A stretch of DNA of 64,000 nucleotides, taken from NCBI RefSeq assembly GCF_900635955.1, contig NZ_LR134201.1, positions 620,001 through 684,000 of the forward strand, in the 5' to 3' direction. Shown here piece by piece: positions 1-8,204 of this stretch (positions within the stretch are counted from its first letter, which is position 1; every line of letters begins with the position of its first letter). The notes below the pieces were generated by a model, which was not told the DNA's origin, searched no databases, and worked only from the letters and a program-made list of their open reading frames with translations. A program made the position numbers and the translations under genes. The stretch is from Cedecea lapagei (GTDB lineage: Bacteria; Pseudomonadota; Gammaproteobacteria; Enterobacterales; Enterobacteriaceae).

Positions 1-1
1 T

Positions 2-652
2 CACCCGGAGTGGCATCAGGGGGTGGTCGGCATTCTTGCCTCGCGCATTAAAGAGCGGTTCCACCGCCCGGTGATAGCCTTTGCGCCCGCCGGAGACGGC
101 ACGCTAAAAGGCTCCGGCCGTTCGGTTCAGGGTCTGCATATGCGTGATGCCTTAGAGCGGCTGGACACGCTTTACCCCGGCATGATGCTGAAATTTGGCG
201 GCCACGCCATGGCTGCGGGTCTGTCGCTGGAAGAGGCTCGTTTTGAGGAGTTTCGCCAGCGCTTTGGCGACCTGGTCGGCGAATGGCTCGATCCTGCGCT
301 GCTGCAGGGCGAAATCTGGTCTGACGGCCCGCTGACCGCCCAGGAGATGACGCTGGAAGTGGCGGAGATGCTGAGAGATGCCGGGCCGTGGGGGCAAATG
401 TTCCCGGAGCCGCTGTTTGACGGCAAATTTCGCATCCTCCAGCAGCGTCTGGTCGGCGAGCGTCACCTGAAGGTGATGGTGGAGCCCGTCGGCGGCGGCC
501 CGCTGCTGGACGGTATTGCCTTCAACGTTGATACCACCCGCTGGCCGGACAACGGCGTGCGGGAAGTGGAGCTGGCCTATAAGCTGGACGTCAACGAGTT
601 TCGCGGCAACCGAAGCGTGCAGCTGTTGATCGATCATCTCTGGCCGATATAG
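2..652 (+). CDS. recJ: Single-stranded-DNA-specific 5'-3' exonuclease RecJ, C-terminal part
   Basis: This is the 3' end of recJ; the reading frame is open from base 2 and the start lies outside the window. RecJ degrades single-stranded DNA 5' to 3' in RecF-pathway recombination, base excision and MutHLS mismatch repair. The visible 216 residues begin HPEWHQGVVGILASRIKE, the DHHA1 region of the DHH phosphoesterase family, with the glycine-rich GGHAMAAGLSL motif typical of that domain. They end in the OB-fold tail finishing in HLWPI. prfB follows 139 bp downstream on the same strand, as in E. coli. The gap contains a small inverted repeat, GTAAAC-N6-GTTTAC, at about 731-748. The catalytic DHH motif is off-window and cannot be checked. 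Confidence 0.95.
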   Translation, partial: HPEWHQGVVGILASRIKERFHRPVIAFAPAGDGTLKGSGRSVQGLHMRDALERLDTLYPGMMLKFGGHAMAAGLSLEEARFEEFRQRFGDLVGEWLDPALLQGEIWSDGPLTAQEMTLEVAEMLRDAGPWGQMFPEPLFDGKFRILQQRLVGERHLKVMVEPVGGGPLLDGIAFNVDTTRWPDNGVREVELAYKLDVNEFRGNRSVQLLIDHLWPI

Positions 653-791
653 CCTCTGTTGTTAAAGCTGCAGCAGCGTTAACGCCCTGGCTATATGTCA
701 GGGACAAAGCTACAAAATGCGGCGTAGATCCGGTAAACTTTCCGGTTTACGACCGCATTTCGTCTTCTGAAATCAACATAAGAAATTAAGC

Positions 792-1890
792 ATGTTTGAA
801 ATTAACCCGGTAAAAAGCCGCATCCAGGACCTCACAGAGCGCAGCGACGTTCTTAGGGGGTATCTTTGACTATGATGCGAAGAAAGAGCGCCTCGAAGAA
901 GTAAACGCCGAGCTGGAGCAGCCCGATGTCTGGAACGAACCTGAACGCGCGCAGGCGCTGGGTAAAGAACGTTCCTCGCTGGAAGCCATTGTCGACACTC
1001 TCGACCAGATGGCTCAGGGCCTGGAAGACGTTTCCGGCCTGCTGGAGCTGGCGGTAGAAGCCGACGACGAAGAGACCTTTAATGAGGCCGTTGCCGAGCT
1101 GGAGCTGCTGGACGCCAAGCTGGCGCAGCTTGAATTCCGCCGCATGTTCTCCGGCGACTATGACAGCGCAGACTGCTATATCGACATTCAGGCGGGTTCC
1201 GGCGGTACGGAAGCGCAGGACTGGGCGAGCATGCTGGAGCGTATGTACCTGCGCTGGGCAGAAGCACGCGGTTTTAAAACCGAAATTATTGAAGAGTCCG
1301 AAGGCGAAGTGGCGGGCATTAAGTCCGTGACCATCCGCATTCAGGGCGATTACGCCTTTGGCTGGCTGCGTACCGAAACCGGCGTTCACCGCCTGGTGCG
1401 TAAGAGTCCGTTCGACTCAGGCGGCCGCCGCCATACTTCGTTCAGCTCCGCGTTTGTTTACCCGGAAGTGGACGACGACATTGATATCGACATCAACCCT
1501 GCGGATCTGCGCATCGACGTTTATCGCGCATCCGGTGCGGGCGGTCAGCACGTTAACCGTACAGAATCTGCGGTACGTATTACCCACATTCCTACCGGTA
1601 CCGTGACCCAGTGCCAGAATGACCGTTCTCAGCATAAGAACAAAGACCAGGCGATGAAGCAGATGAAGGCGAAGCTGTACGAGCTGGAAATGCAGAAAAA
1701 GAATGCTGAGAAACAGGCCTTAGAAGACAACAAATCGGATATCGGCTGGGGCAGCCAGATTCGTTCTTACGTCCTCGACGACTCCCGCATTAAAGATCTG
1801 CGTACCGGGGTTGAAACCCGCAACACGCAGGCGGTGCTGGACGGCGATCTGGACAAATTTATCGAAGCAAGTTTGAAAGCAGGGTTATGA
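792..1890 (+). CDS. prfB: Peptide chain release factor 2 (programmed +1 frameshift)
   Basis: RF2 recognises UAA and UGA stop codons and triggers peptidyl-tRNA hydrolysis on the ribosome. The ATG at 792 opens a 25-codon ORF ending in UGA at 867-869. A +1 shift at CUU-U resumes at GAC 868 and gives a 365-residue protein. Visible motifs are the SPF stop-codon-reading tripeptide (VRKSPFDSGG) and the catalytic GGQ at residues 250-252 (SGAGGQHVNRTES). Residue 246, just before that segment, is Ala. E. coli K-12 has Thr there, a known activity-lowering variant, while most enterics have Ala. lysS starts 9 bp downstream, so the two are probably co-transcribed. Synthesis is autoregulated because frameshifting rises when RF2 is scarce. 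Confidence 0.98.
855..870 (+). promoter_or_regulatory. RF2 programmed +1 frameshift site
   Basis: The internal Shine-Dalgarno AGGGGG (855-860) lies three bases before the slippery CTT (864-866), followed by TGA-C (867-870). This is the canonical RF2 recoding signal: a slow UGA-C stop, an upstream anti-SD pairing site and a P-site tRNA-Leu that slips one base forward. The downstream frame is open only in the +1 register, which confirms that recoding is needed for full-length protein. Confidence 0.98.
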
Positions 1891-1899
1891 GGAACCAAC

Positions 1900-3417
1900 A
1901 TGTCTGAACAACAAGCACAGGGCGTTGACGCGGCAGTCGAACTGAACAATGAGCTGAAAGCGCGCCGCGAGAAGCTGGTGGCTCTGCGCGAGCAGGGTAT
2001 CCCATTCCCGAACGATTTCCGTCGTGACCACACCTCAGACCAACTGCACGCTGACTTCGATGCGAAAGAGAACGAAGAGCTGGAAGCGCTGGGCGTTGAG
2101 GTTAGCGTTGCCGGCCGTATGATGACCCGCCGTATCATGGGGAAAGCCTCCTTCGTGACCCTGCAGGACGTTGGGGGCCGCATTCAGCTGTACGTCTCCC
2201 GCGACGACCTGCCGGAAGGCATCTACAACGAGCAGTTCAAGAAGTGGGATCTGGGCGATATCCTGGGCGCGAAAGGTAAACTGTTCAAAACCAAAACCGG
2301 CGAACTCTCTATTCACTGCACCGAGCTGCGCCTGCTGACCAAAGCGCTGCGCCCGCTGCCGGACAAATTCCACGGCCTGGCCGATCAGGAAACCCGCTAT
2401 CGCCAGCGTTACCTGGACCTGATCTCTAACGATGAGTCCCGCAACACCTTTAAAGTGCGCTCGAAAATCATGGCCGGCATTCGTCAGTTCATGGTTGGCC
2501 GCGACTTTATGGAAGTTGAAACCCCGATGATGCAGGTGATCCCCGGCGGCGCGTCTGCTCGTCCGTTCATCACGCACCACAACGCGCTGGACATCGACAT
2601 GTACCTGCGTATCGCGCCTGAGCTCTACCTGAAGCGCCTGGTGGTGGGTGGTTTCGACCGCGTCTTCGAGATCAACCGCAACTTCCGTAACGAAGGCATC
2701 TCCCCGCGCCATAACCCTGAGTTCACCATGATGGAACTCTATATGGCTTATGCGGACTACAAAGATCTGATTGAGCTGACTGAATCCCTGTTCCGCACGC
2801 TGGCGCAGGACGTTCTGGGCACCACTGAAGTGCCTTACGGCGAAGAAGTCTTCGACTTCGGTAAGCCGTTCATCAAGCTGACCATGCGCGAAGCGATCAA
2901 GAAATACCGTCCGGAAACCGAGATGGCCGATCTGGATAACTTCGACTCTGCGAAAGCCATCGCCGAAAGCATCGGCATCAAAGTGGAGAAGAGCTGGGGT
3001 CTGGGCCGTATCGTGACCGAGATCTTCGAAGAAGTGGCAGAATCACACCTGATCCAGCCGACCTTCATCACTGAATACCCGGCAGAAGTTTCTCCGCTGG
3101 CTCGCCGTAACGACGAGAATCCGGAAATCACTGACCGCTTTGAGTTCTTCATCGGTGGCCGTGAAATCGGCAACGGCTTTAGCGAGCTGAACGATGCGGA
3201 AGATCAGGCGCAGCGCTTCCAGGATCAGGTTGACGCGAAAGCGGCCGGCGACGATGAAGCGATGTTCTTCGATGAAGACTACGTTACCGCTCTGGAGCAC
3301 GGGCTTCCGCCAACGGCTGGCCTGGGTATCGGTATCGACCGTATGGTGATGCTGTTCACCAACAGCCACACCATCCGCGACGTAATCCTGTTCCCGGCTC
3401 TGCGTCCGAACAAGTAA
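1900..3417 (+). CDS. lysS: Lysyl-tRNA synthetase, class II
   Basis: A cytosolic homodimer that charges tRNA-Lys with lysine using ATP. The 505-residue length matches E. coli LysS. The N-terminal OB-fold anticodon-binding domain (about residues 65-150) is followed by the class II catalytic core. Motif 2 is visible as FRNEGISPRHNPEF and motif 3 as GLGIGIDRMVML near the C-terminus. The lysine-discriminating loop around ELYLKRLVVGG is present. It lies 9 bp after prfB in the usual prfB-lysS operon and ends before a strong hairpin-plus-T-run terminator. In E. coli the next gene is idi; here an unrelated catabolic operon follows in the opposite direction. Confidence 0.97.
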   Translation: MSEQQAQGVDAAVELNNELKARREKLVALREQGIPFPNDFRRDHTSDQLHADFDAKENEELEALGVEVSVAGRMMTRRIMGKASFVTLQDVGGRIQLYVSRDDLPEGIYNEQFKKWDLGDILGAKGKLFKTKTGELSIHCTELRLLTKALRPLPDKFHGLADQETRYRQRYLDLISNDESRNTFKVRSKIMAGIRQFMVGRDFMEVETPMMQVIPGGASARPFITHHNALDIDMYLRIAPELYLKRLVVGGFDRVFEINRNFRNEGISPRHNPEFTMMELYMAYADYKDLIELTESLFRTLAQDVLGTTEVPYGEEVFDFGKPFIKLTMREAIKKYRPETEMADLDNFDSAKAIAESIGIKVEKSWGLGRIVTEIFEEVAESHLIQPTFITEYPAEVSPLARRNDENPEITDRFEFFIGGREIGNGFSELNDAEDQAQRFQDQVDAKAAGDDEAMFFDEDYVTALEHGLPPTAGLGIGIDRMVMLFTNSHTIRDVILFPALRPNK

Positions 3418-3455
3418 GCGCACTTGCAGGCGGGCAACCGCCTTTATCGCGATAA

Positions 3456-3491
3456 AAAAGCCTCGTCAGCCAGCTGGCGGGGCTTTTTTTT
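3456..3491 (+). terminator. Rho-independent terminator after lysS
   Basis: A stem formed by AAGCCTCGTCAGC and GCTGGCGGGGCTT around a CA turn is followed by eight T residues. It starts about 40 bp past the lysS stop. The A-run on the left side could let it also act for the opposing GntR gene. Confidence 0.9.
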
Positions 3492-3502
3492 GCCTAAGAA
3501 CA

Positions 3503-4132
3503 TTAACCCGATACCGCTTTCTCCCGGCCACGCAGAATGTGCGTGGTCATCAGCTGTTCGGCCAGAGCAATATCCTGATTTCTCAGGGCGGCGACGATAG
3601 CTTTATGCTCCTCCGTGGAGGCGGTGTAATAGGCGTGGCGGCGTAAGGGATCGGGCTGGTAATAGACTCGCTGGCGAATGTTATCGGAAAGCTCAAGAAA
3701 AACCTCATTGCTGGTCAGCGACATCAGATAACGATGGAAGCTTTTATCTTCCTCAAGCCAGCGATCGTAGGCCTGGTGGTCTAATGCATCCTGCTGTCGG
3801 TCAATGAGCTGCTCCAGCGGACTAAAATGCTCTTCCGTCAGATAACCCTGCAGCTGGCGCAGCGTTTGCAGCTCAATGGCCAACCGCAAGTCGTAGTAGT
3901 CGCGGATCTCTTTGAGGGAGAGCTGCTGAATAAGGATCCCTTTACGCGGGATGATTTTTAGCAAACCTTCGCTTTGCAGCTGGTGCAGCGCCTCGCGAAT
4001 CGGCGTGCGGCTCATGCCCAGCTCTTCGACCAGCTGATTCTCAGAGGTATAGCTATCACGCCGATACTCACGCTTGATGATCCGGTTTTTGATGGCGATA
4101 TACGCCTGATGGCTCAGGGAGTGCTCTGACAT
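3503..4132 (-). CDS. GntR/FCD-family transcriptional regulator
   Basis: A 209-residue DNA-binding regulator, last gene of the leftward operon. The N-terminal winged helix-turn-helix (about residues 8-75) contains ENQLVEELGMSRTPIREAL, the GntR recognition region. The C-terminal helical FCD domain keeps the spaced Asp and His residues that bind a metal and a small carboxylate in this subfamily. The ATG at 4132 is chosen because residues upstream of it look unrelated to the family. A weak AAGGA lies about 11 bp ahead. The ligand is probably a metabolite of the adjoining pathway, and the regulator probably binds the palindrome at 7071-7088; both are inferences. The exact family member is not recognised. 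Confidence 0.85.
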   Translation of the reverse strand: MSEHSLSHQAYIAIKNRIIKREYRRDSYTSENQLVEELGMSRTPIREALHQLQSEGLLKIIPRKGILIQQLSLKEIRDYYDLRLAIELQTLRQLQGYLTEEHFSPLEQLIDRQQDALDHQAYDRWLEEDKSFHRYLMSLTSNEVFLELSDNIRQRVYYQPDPLRRHAYYTASTEEHKAIVAALRNQDIALAEQLMTTHILRGREKAVSG

Positions 4133-4196
4133 ACTGCATGGTTTCCTTAACCTGCGTGGAGTCCCTGAGTATAAGAAGTTGACCGGAGAGGGACAA

Positions 4197-4224
4197 GCGC
4201 CCGCCATCAGGGAGCAGCGGGCGC
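4197..4224 (-). terminator. GC-rich hairpin between hydrolase and gntR
   Basis: The inverted repeat GCGCCCGC/GCGGGCGC has a 12-base loop and lies in the 99-bp gap between the hydrolase stop and the regulator start. No T-run follows on the minus strand. It may attenuate transcription into gntR or protect the upstream mRNA rather than terminate fully. Confidence 0.45.
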
Positions 4225-4231
4225 GGGGAGG

Positions 4232-5038
4232 TTATTTGTTCAGGTGAGTATAGAGCTCCGCACGGCGATGCCCAAGGCAGGGCAGTGCTTCCCGGGTTGT
4301 GCGCGTATGCTTGTAATCTATCTCGCTGTAGATCAGGCCTTGTTCAACCCCCATACTGTTGCGGGTTACGCCCATCGCATCACACACCAGGCTGCGGCCG
4401 CTGTAGATATTCCCCGTTTGATCGCATGCCACCACTGGCAGAGTATTTTCCAGCGCGCGGGCAGAGACCAGCGCCTGGAAATGCTGTTCCTTAAGCGGCC
4501 CGTGAACCCAGGCGGTGGGGACGATAAGCAAGTCTGCTCCCTGAAGCGCCAGCTCGCGAGCTATCTCAGGGAAACGAAGCTCATAGCAAACCATTAACCC
4601 GATGCGGCCAATCTCAGTTTCAACCACTTTAAGTGCGTTATCGCCCTGAATAATATTGCGGGACTCCTGGTAGGAGAATGCATCGTAGAGGTGTGTTTTG
4701 CGGTAGGCATGCAGAAGCTTGCCTTGGTTATCAATCAGTAACGTAGTGTTCCAGGCACGGATATCATCTTTAGGATTACGTTCAAACATCCCCACGACCA
4801 GATAAATACCGGCTGCACGAGCGGCAGCGCAAAGCCTGGTGACAAAAGGCCCCTCAAGGGGTTCAGCGATATCCGCATAACAGGTGGTGGAAGCCGGCGA
4901 GATAAAAGCCATGAAGGTTTCCGGCAGCACCAGAAGCTTTGCGCCATTCTGGCTGGCTTCCTGAATTGCCGCCTCCGCTTTTGCCAGGTTAACGGCCTTA
5001 TCCGTATCGGTAGTGAACTGGCCCAACGCAATTTTCAT
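4232..5038 (-). CDS. Carbon-nitrogen hydrolase (nitrilase superfamily amidase)
   Basis: A 268-residue single-domain hydrolase of C-N bonds. The nitrilase-superfamily triad is visible: Glu40 (VLPETF), Lys114 (YRKTHLYDA) and Cys151 (VCYELRFPE). The YRKTHLYDA and CYELRFPE blocks resemble the Nit/omega-amidase and deaminated-glutathione-amidase branch, so a small amide substrate is more likely than a nitrile. No signal peptide is seen, so it is cytoplasmic. Its start overlaps the stop of the RraA-like gene by one base (TAATG), indicating translational coupling. Substrate is unknown. In this context it may release ammonia from an imported amide, giving a product for the neighbouring RraA-like protein. 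Confidence 0.85.
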   Translation of the reverse strand: MKIALGQFTTDTDKAVNLAKAEAAIQEASQNGAKLLVLPETFMAFISPASTTCYADIAEPLEGPFVTRLCAAARAAGIYLVVGMFERNPKDDIRAWNTTLLIDNQGKLLHAYRKTHLYDAFSYQESRNIIQGDNALKVVETEIGRIGLMVCYELRFPEIARELALQGADLLIVPTAWVHGPLKEQHFQALVSARALENTLPVVACDQTGNIYSGRSLVCDAMGVTRNSMGVEQGLIYSEIDYKHTRTTREALPCLGHRRAELYTHLNK

Positions 5039-5697
5039 TAGCGGGACTCCTGATCAAAGAAACGTGTCGCCCCGGAAATGGCTGCCAGAGATTCACCGTT
5101 ATCAATGCGCTGCTTAATAGCGATTTCCGCGTGCTGGGCTTTCAGGGCGCGTTCCGCCCACCCGCTCACCTGCTCGGGAGGGATAACCATAACGCCGTCG
5201 TCATCGGCAAGAATGAGGTCTCCCGGATTCACCGTGACACCGCAAATGGATATCGGTACGTTTATCGCGCCTTCGATACCTAAAATTCGAGTGGTTAACG
5301 GGCTGACGTCGCGGGCATATAGCGGCACGCCAATTTCACGCAGCGCGCGCAGATCGGTGACGCAGCCGTCGATAACCGCCCCTGCGATGTTGCTGGCGCG
5401 AGCCATGTAAGAGACCAGCTCTCCCCAGCATGCCCGGTCGATGTCGCCTGACATATCGACACAAACCACATCGCCAGGTTGCACCGTATCAAACACTTTA
5501 TGTACGGCGCAGGAGTCCATATGAGGGATACGCACGGTCACCGCGTTCCCCGCAAAGCGCTTTCCGGGAAGAATTGAAGAGAGTGATTTAATAAAGCCAA
5601 AATCGGTCATATGGCCCAGTGTTGAAGGGCAAACTTCAGCCACCTCTTTTAACAGAGCAGGGGTGATGCCAGAGACGCGTGGGTTTAGCGTAAACAT
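5038..5697 (-). CDS. RraA-like / HMG-aldolase-family protein
   Basis: A 219-residue protein of the RraA fold, which includes 4-hydroxy-4-methyl-2-oxoglutarate aldolases, oxaloacetate decarboxylases and the RNase E inhibitor RraA. The fold core is visible as GDVVCVDMSGDIDRACWGEL, GAVIDGCVTD and GDLILADDDGVMVIP. In active HMG/CHA aldolases an Arg-Asp pair binds pyruvate and the metal. Here the pair reads Thr114-Asp115, so the arginine is missing. Either the substrate differs or the enzyme uses another residue. It lies 9 bp after the transporter gene and overlaps the amidase gene by one base. A metabolic role is favoured over RNase E control because of the operon. Confidence 0.8.
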   Translation of the reverse strand: MFTLNPRVSGITPALLKEVAEVCPSTLGHMTDFGFIKSLSSILPGKRFAGNAVTVRIPHMDSCAVHKVFDTVQPGDVVCVDMSGDIDRACWGELVSYMARASNIAGAVIDGCVTDLRALREIGVPLYARDVSPLTTRILGIEGAINVPISICGVTVNPGDLILADDDGVMVIPPEQVSGWAERALKAQHAEIAIKQRIDNGESLAAISGATRFFDQESR

Positions 5698-5706
5698 AGA
5701 GACTCC

Positions 5707-7029
5707 TTAAGCGCATTGGGAAGGGGTTAAAGGACTATCGGGCTTGATGAAGAACCAGCAGACAATCGCGAGCGTAATCGGCACGATGTTAAACAGCAGC
5801 GCGGTATTCCAGCCGAAATGCTGGGCAAGAAAGCCGCACAGTACCGGGGAAATCACGCCACCGAGATTCCCCCAAAGATTCATCCAGCCGCTGACCGATC
5901 CCGAGTATTGCTGGCCTTTATCGGCGGCAACGGCCCAGGAAACCACTACGGGTAGCCCGAGGGCACCCAGCGTTAGCGTCAGCCAGAACACGCTAAGGAA
6001 GGAGTTGAGCGTCATCGCGACGCCCAGCGTGCCGAGAATAAACAGAATGAAGCCTGCGATAGCCAGGTAGCCACGAGCCGCCATCAGTGAACGGCCGCGC
6101 TGAAGTAAGCTATCCGACAATTTGCCGCCAAAAAGCACGCACAGGCAGATGGCAAGCCACGGGAAGCTGGCCGCAATCCCCATGTGTGTCAGAGAGAAGC
6201 CGCGAGCTTCCTGGAGATAGGTAGGCAGCCAAATCATAAATAGCGTGGTCATATACACCACGAAGAAATACTGGATCCCGACAGCCCAAAATTCACGATT
6301 ACGCATGAACTGGCGCCACGGTGCTTTGGCTTTCGCCTCCTTCGAAGAGATCGCCCGACCCTCACGAATATGCTTCAGCTCAGCGCTTGAGATCCAGGGA
6401 TGGACATCCGGCCTGTCACGAGCAAGAAAGTACCAAAGCAGCGCAACCGCGATGCCGGCGGCGCCAAAAATGTAGAACACCGCGTGCCAGCCCCAGGCAA
6501 GCATAATCAACACCGTAATCGTGGGGGCAATCACCGGGCCAAAGTAAGAACCAGCCAGCAGCAGGCTTGCCGCGCGTGCTTTTTCATTTTTGCGGAACCA
6601 CCAGCTGTTGAATACCGCGTTACCGGGGTAGGTTGGGGCTTCGCCGACCCCAAACAGAAAGCGCACGACGCACAGCCAGATAAAGCGGGGCGTCAGGGCC
6701 GTCAGCAGCGTAAATAGCGACCATAACAAGAGACTCAGGCTGACAATCAGCCGGGAGCCAAACCGTTCTGCCAGCATCCCGCTGGGGATTTGTGCAAGGG
6801 CATAGCCTAATGAAAACAGAGCACCCAGCAGGCCAAATTCGACTTTCGTCATCCCCAGGTCACGCATCATATGCTCGGCGACGATGGAGATATTGGCGCG
6901 GTCCATATAAGCGATAAGACCGATGACAAAGAAAAGCAGGCCGAGGCCCCAGCGCAACTTGCCGCGTGCCCTGACTTTTTCAGCGATGCCCGGCTGGCTA
7001 GCTGCAAGAGAAGTTTGATGATTATTCAT
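5707..7029 (-). CDS. MFS transporter, anion:cation symporter (ACS) type
   Basis: A 440-residue inner-membrane carrier with about 12 predicted helices. ACS-family marks are the early YMDRANISIVAEHM segment in helix 1, the RFLFGVGEAPTYPGN block and the SGWMNLWGNLGG region near helix 10. ACS members (GudP, GarP, ExuT, tartrate and phthalate transporters) import organic anions with protons. It is the first gene of the leftward operon, with the RraA-like gene 9 bp downstream. The 18-bp palindrome lies 42-59 bp upstream of the start, a good operator position. The substrate is probably a carboxylate or an amide derivative of one. Confidence 0.88.
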   Translation of the reverse strand: MNNHQTSLAASQPGIAEKVRARGKLRWGLGLLFFVIGLIAYMDRANISIVAEHMMRDLGMTKVEFGLLGALFSLGYALAQIPSGMLAERFGSRLIVSLSLLLWSLFTLLTALTPRFIWLCVVRFLFGVGEAPTYPGNAVFNSWWFRKNEKARAASLLLAGSYFGPVIAPTITVLIMLAWGWHAVFYIFGAAGIAVALLWYFLARDRPDVHPWISSAELKHIREGRAISSKEAKAKAPWRQFMRNREFWAVGIQYFFVVYMTTLFMIWLPTYLQEARGFSLTHMGIAASFPWLAICLCVLFGGKLSDSLLQRGRSLMAARGYLAIAGFILFILGTLGVAMTLNSFLSVFWLTLTLGALGLPVVVSWAVAADKGQQYSGSVSGWMNLWGNLGGVISPVLCGFLAQHFGWNTALLFNIVPITLAIVCWFFIKPDSPLTPSQCA

Positions 7030-7070
7030 AGCATTATCCTGAAGTTGGTAGCGCCACGCGTTCTTGTATT

Positions 7071-7088
7071 CATCTTGTATACAAGATG
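7071..7088. promoter_or_regulatory. Perfect 18-bp palindrome, candidate GntR operator
   Basis: CATCTTGTATACAAGATG is a perfect palindrome with core TTGTATACAA, resembling known FCD-subfamily GntR operators. A further half-site, CTTGTAT, lies just outside it at about 7062-7069. It is 42 bp upstream of the MFS start codon. The GntR gene at the end of the same operon is the likely binder. Confidence 0.8.
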
Positions 7089-7301
7089 GAAGCTAGGGGA
7101 ACCGATGGGTGATGTCAAAGCGTTGTTGCTGAATTGTGATCGGGTAGACAGGCGAAGATGGCTTTGCTTTGACGATCAAGGCATTGCCTGAGAGGCGAGC
7201 GGGTGCCAGCAACAAAGAGCAAACGGTGAGACGATTTTGGCAGTAGGCTCAGAGATGGTACTATCCCGCCCGGAATGAATTTTGCCCGATGAGAGGTTGT
7301 T

Positions 7302-8042
7302 TTGAAGCCAGGATGCCGGATTGCGATGCCTGGATGTATCGCCCTGTTAACTGCCTGCCTGCTATTAGCCGGCTGCAGCAGTAAATCATCTTCATCCAAT
7401 GAAGGAACCTTCAGCGGTGCGGTTTACACCGTGAAGCGCGGCGATACGCTCTCTAAAATTTCAAGAATGACCGGCAGCAGCGTGGGCGAACTTGCCCGGC
7501 TGAACGGGATCCCGGCACCTTATACAATCCAGGTGGGCCAGCGTATACGGATCAAGGGCTCATCGTCGGCAGGCAGGCAGAAGAATACCGCTACCGCGAA
7601 AAAAGCCACCACGCCTTCTCGTTCGCAAAATACGGCTATTGCTAAAGCCGCGCCGCCTCCGGTGGGGGCTCGTTGCTGGCTATGGCCGACGAAGGGGAAC
7701 GTTGTTGAGCCGTTTTCCGGCAGCGACGGCGGAAATAAAGGCATTGATATTGCCGGCTCTCGTGGCCAGCCTATTTATGCTTCTGGCGCAGGCACGGTGG
7801 TCTATGTAGGCAACCAGCTGCGCGGTTACGGCAATCTGGTGATGATCAAACATAGCGAAGAGTACATTACCGCCTACGCCCATAACGACACGATGCTGGT
7901 GAATACTGGGGAAAAGGTAAAGGCCGGGCAGAAGATAGCCACCATGGGCAGCACTGGCGCAGAGTCAGTTCGCCTGCACTTCCAGATTCGCTATCGCGCG
8001 ACGGCGATTGACCCTCAGCGCTACCTGAAACCCTCGTGTTAA
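7302..8042 (+). CDS. ygeR: LysM/M23 peptidase-like lipoprotein YgeR (ActS)
   Basis: An outer-membrane-bound lipoprotein with a degenerate LytM (M23) domain that activates cell-wall amidases. The TTG at 7302 is chosen because GAGAGG lies six bases upstream and the first residues give the basic end of a signal peptide. The lipobox is LLLAGC with Cys25. An ATG at 7326 is the alternative. A LysM domain follows (YTVKRGDTLSKISRMTGSSV, about residues 45-88), then a low-complexity Ala/Thr/Lys linker, then the M23 domain (about 125-240) with GNKGIDIAG, HSEEYITAYAHND and RLHFQIRY. The usual HxxxD zinc ligand reads NKGID, so His is absent, consistent with an activator rather than an active peptidase. 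It sits next to glyU as in E. coli. Confidence 0.92.
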   Translation: MKPGCRIAMPGCIALLTACLLLAGCSSKSSSSNEGTFSGAVYTVKRGDTLSKISRMTGSSVGELARLNGIPAPYTIQVGQRIRIKGSSSAGRQKNTATAKKATTPSRSQNTAIAKAAPPPVGARCWLWPTKGNVVEPFSGSDGGNKGIDIAGSRGQPIYASGAGTVVYVGNQLRGYGNLVMIKHSEEYITAYAHNDTMLVNTGEKVKAGQKIATMGSTGAESVRLHFQIRYRATAIDPQRYLKPSC

Positions 8043-8085
8043 TACAAAAAGTGCTTGAAAAACCATCACCTGGACGCAAAGGCTC

Positions 8086-8113
8086 TTGCCAGCGAGGGCT
8101 GAAAGTCTATAAT
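8086..8113 (+). promoter_or_regulatory. glyU promoter
   Basis: TTGCCA (8086-8091) and TATAAT (8108-8113) are separated by 16 bp, with the tRNA start 17 bp beyond the -10 box. A near-consensus sigma-70 promoter is expected for a stable RNA gene. Confidence 0.8.
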
Positions 8114-8130
8114 GCTTTACGCACCTCAAA

Positions 8131-8204
8131 GCGGGCGTAGTTCAATGGTAGAACGAGAGCTTCCCAAGCTCTATACGAGGGTTCGATTCCCTTCGCCCGC
8201 TCCA
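8131..8204 (+). tRNA. glyU: tRNA-Gly (anticodon CCC)
   Basis: The sequence folds as a cloverleaf: the acceptor stem GCGGGCG pairs with CGCCCGC, the D-arm contains TTCAATGGTAGAAC, the anticodon arm is AGAGC-TTCCCAA-GCTCT with CCC at the centre, and the T-arm is GAGGG-TTCGATT-CCCTT. It ends in an encoded CCA. This is the GGG-reading glycine tRNA next to ygeR, equivalent to E. coli glyU. Its 3' 53 bp is duplicated at 12120-12172, so the gene serves as an integration site; the tRNA stays intact because the element restored its 3' end. Confidence 0.97.
8152..8204 (+). repeat. attL, 53-bp direct repeat within glyU
   Basis: It covers the anticodon arm to the CCA end of glyU and is identical over 53 bp to 12120-12172. 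The bases just outside differ (G versus A at 8151/12119 and G versus A at 8205/12173), which defines the repeat ends. Confidence 0.93.
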
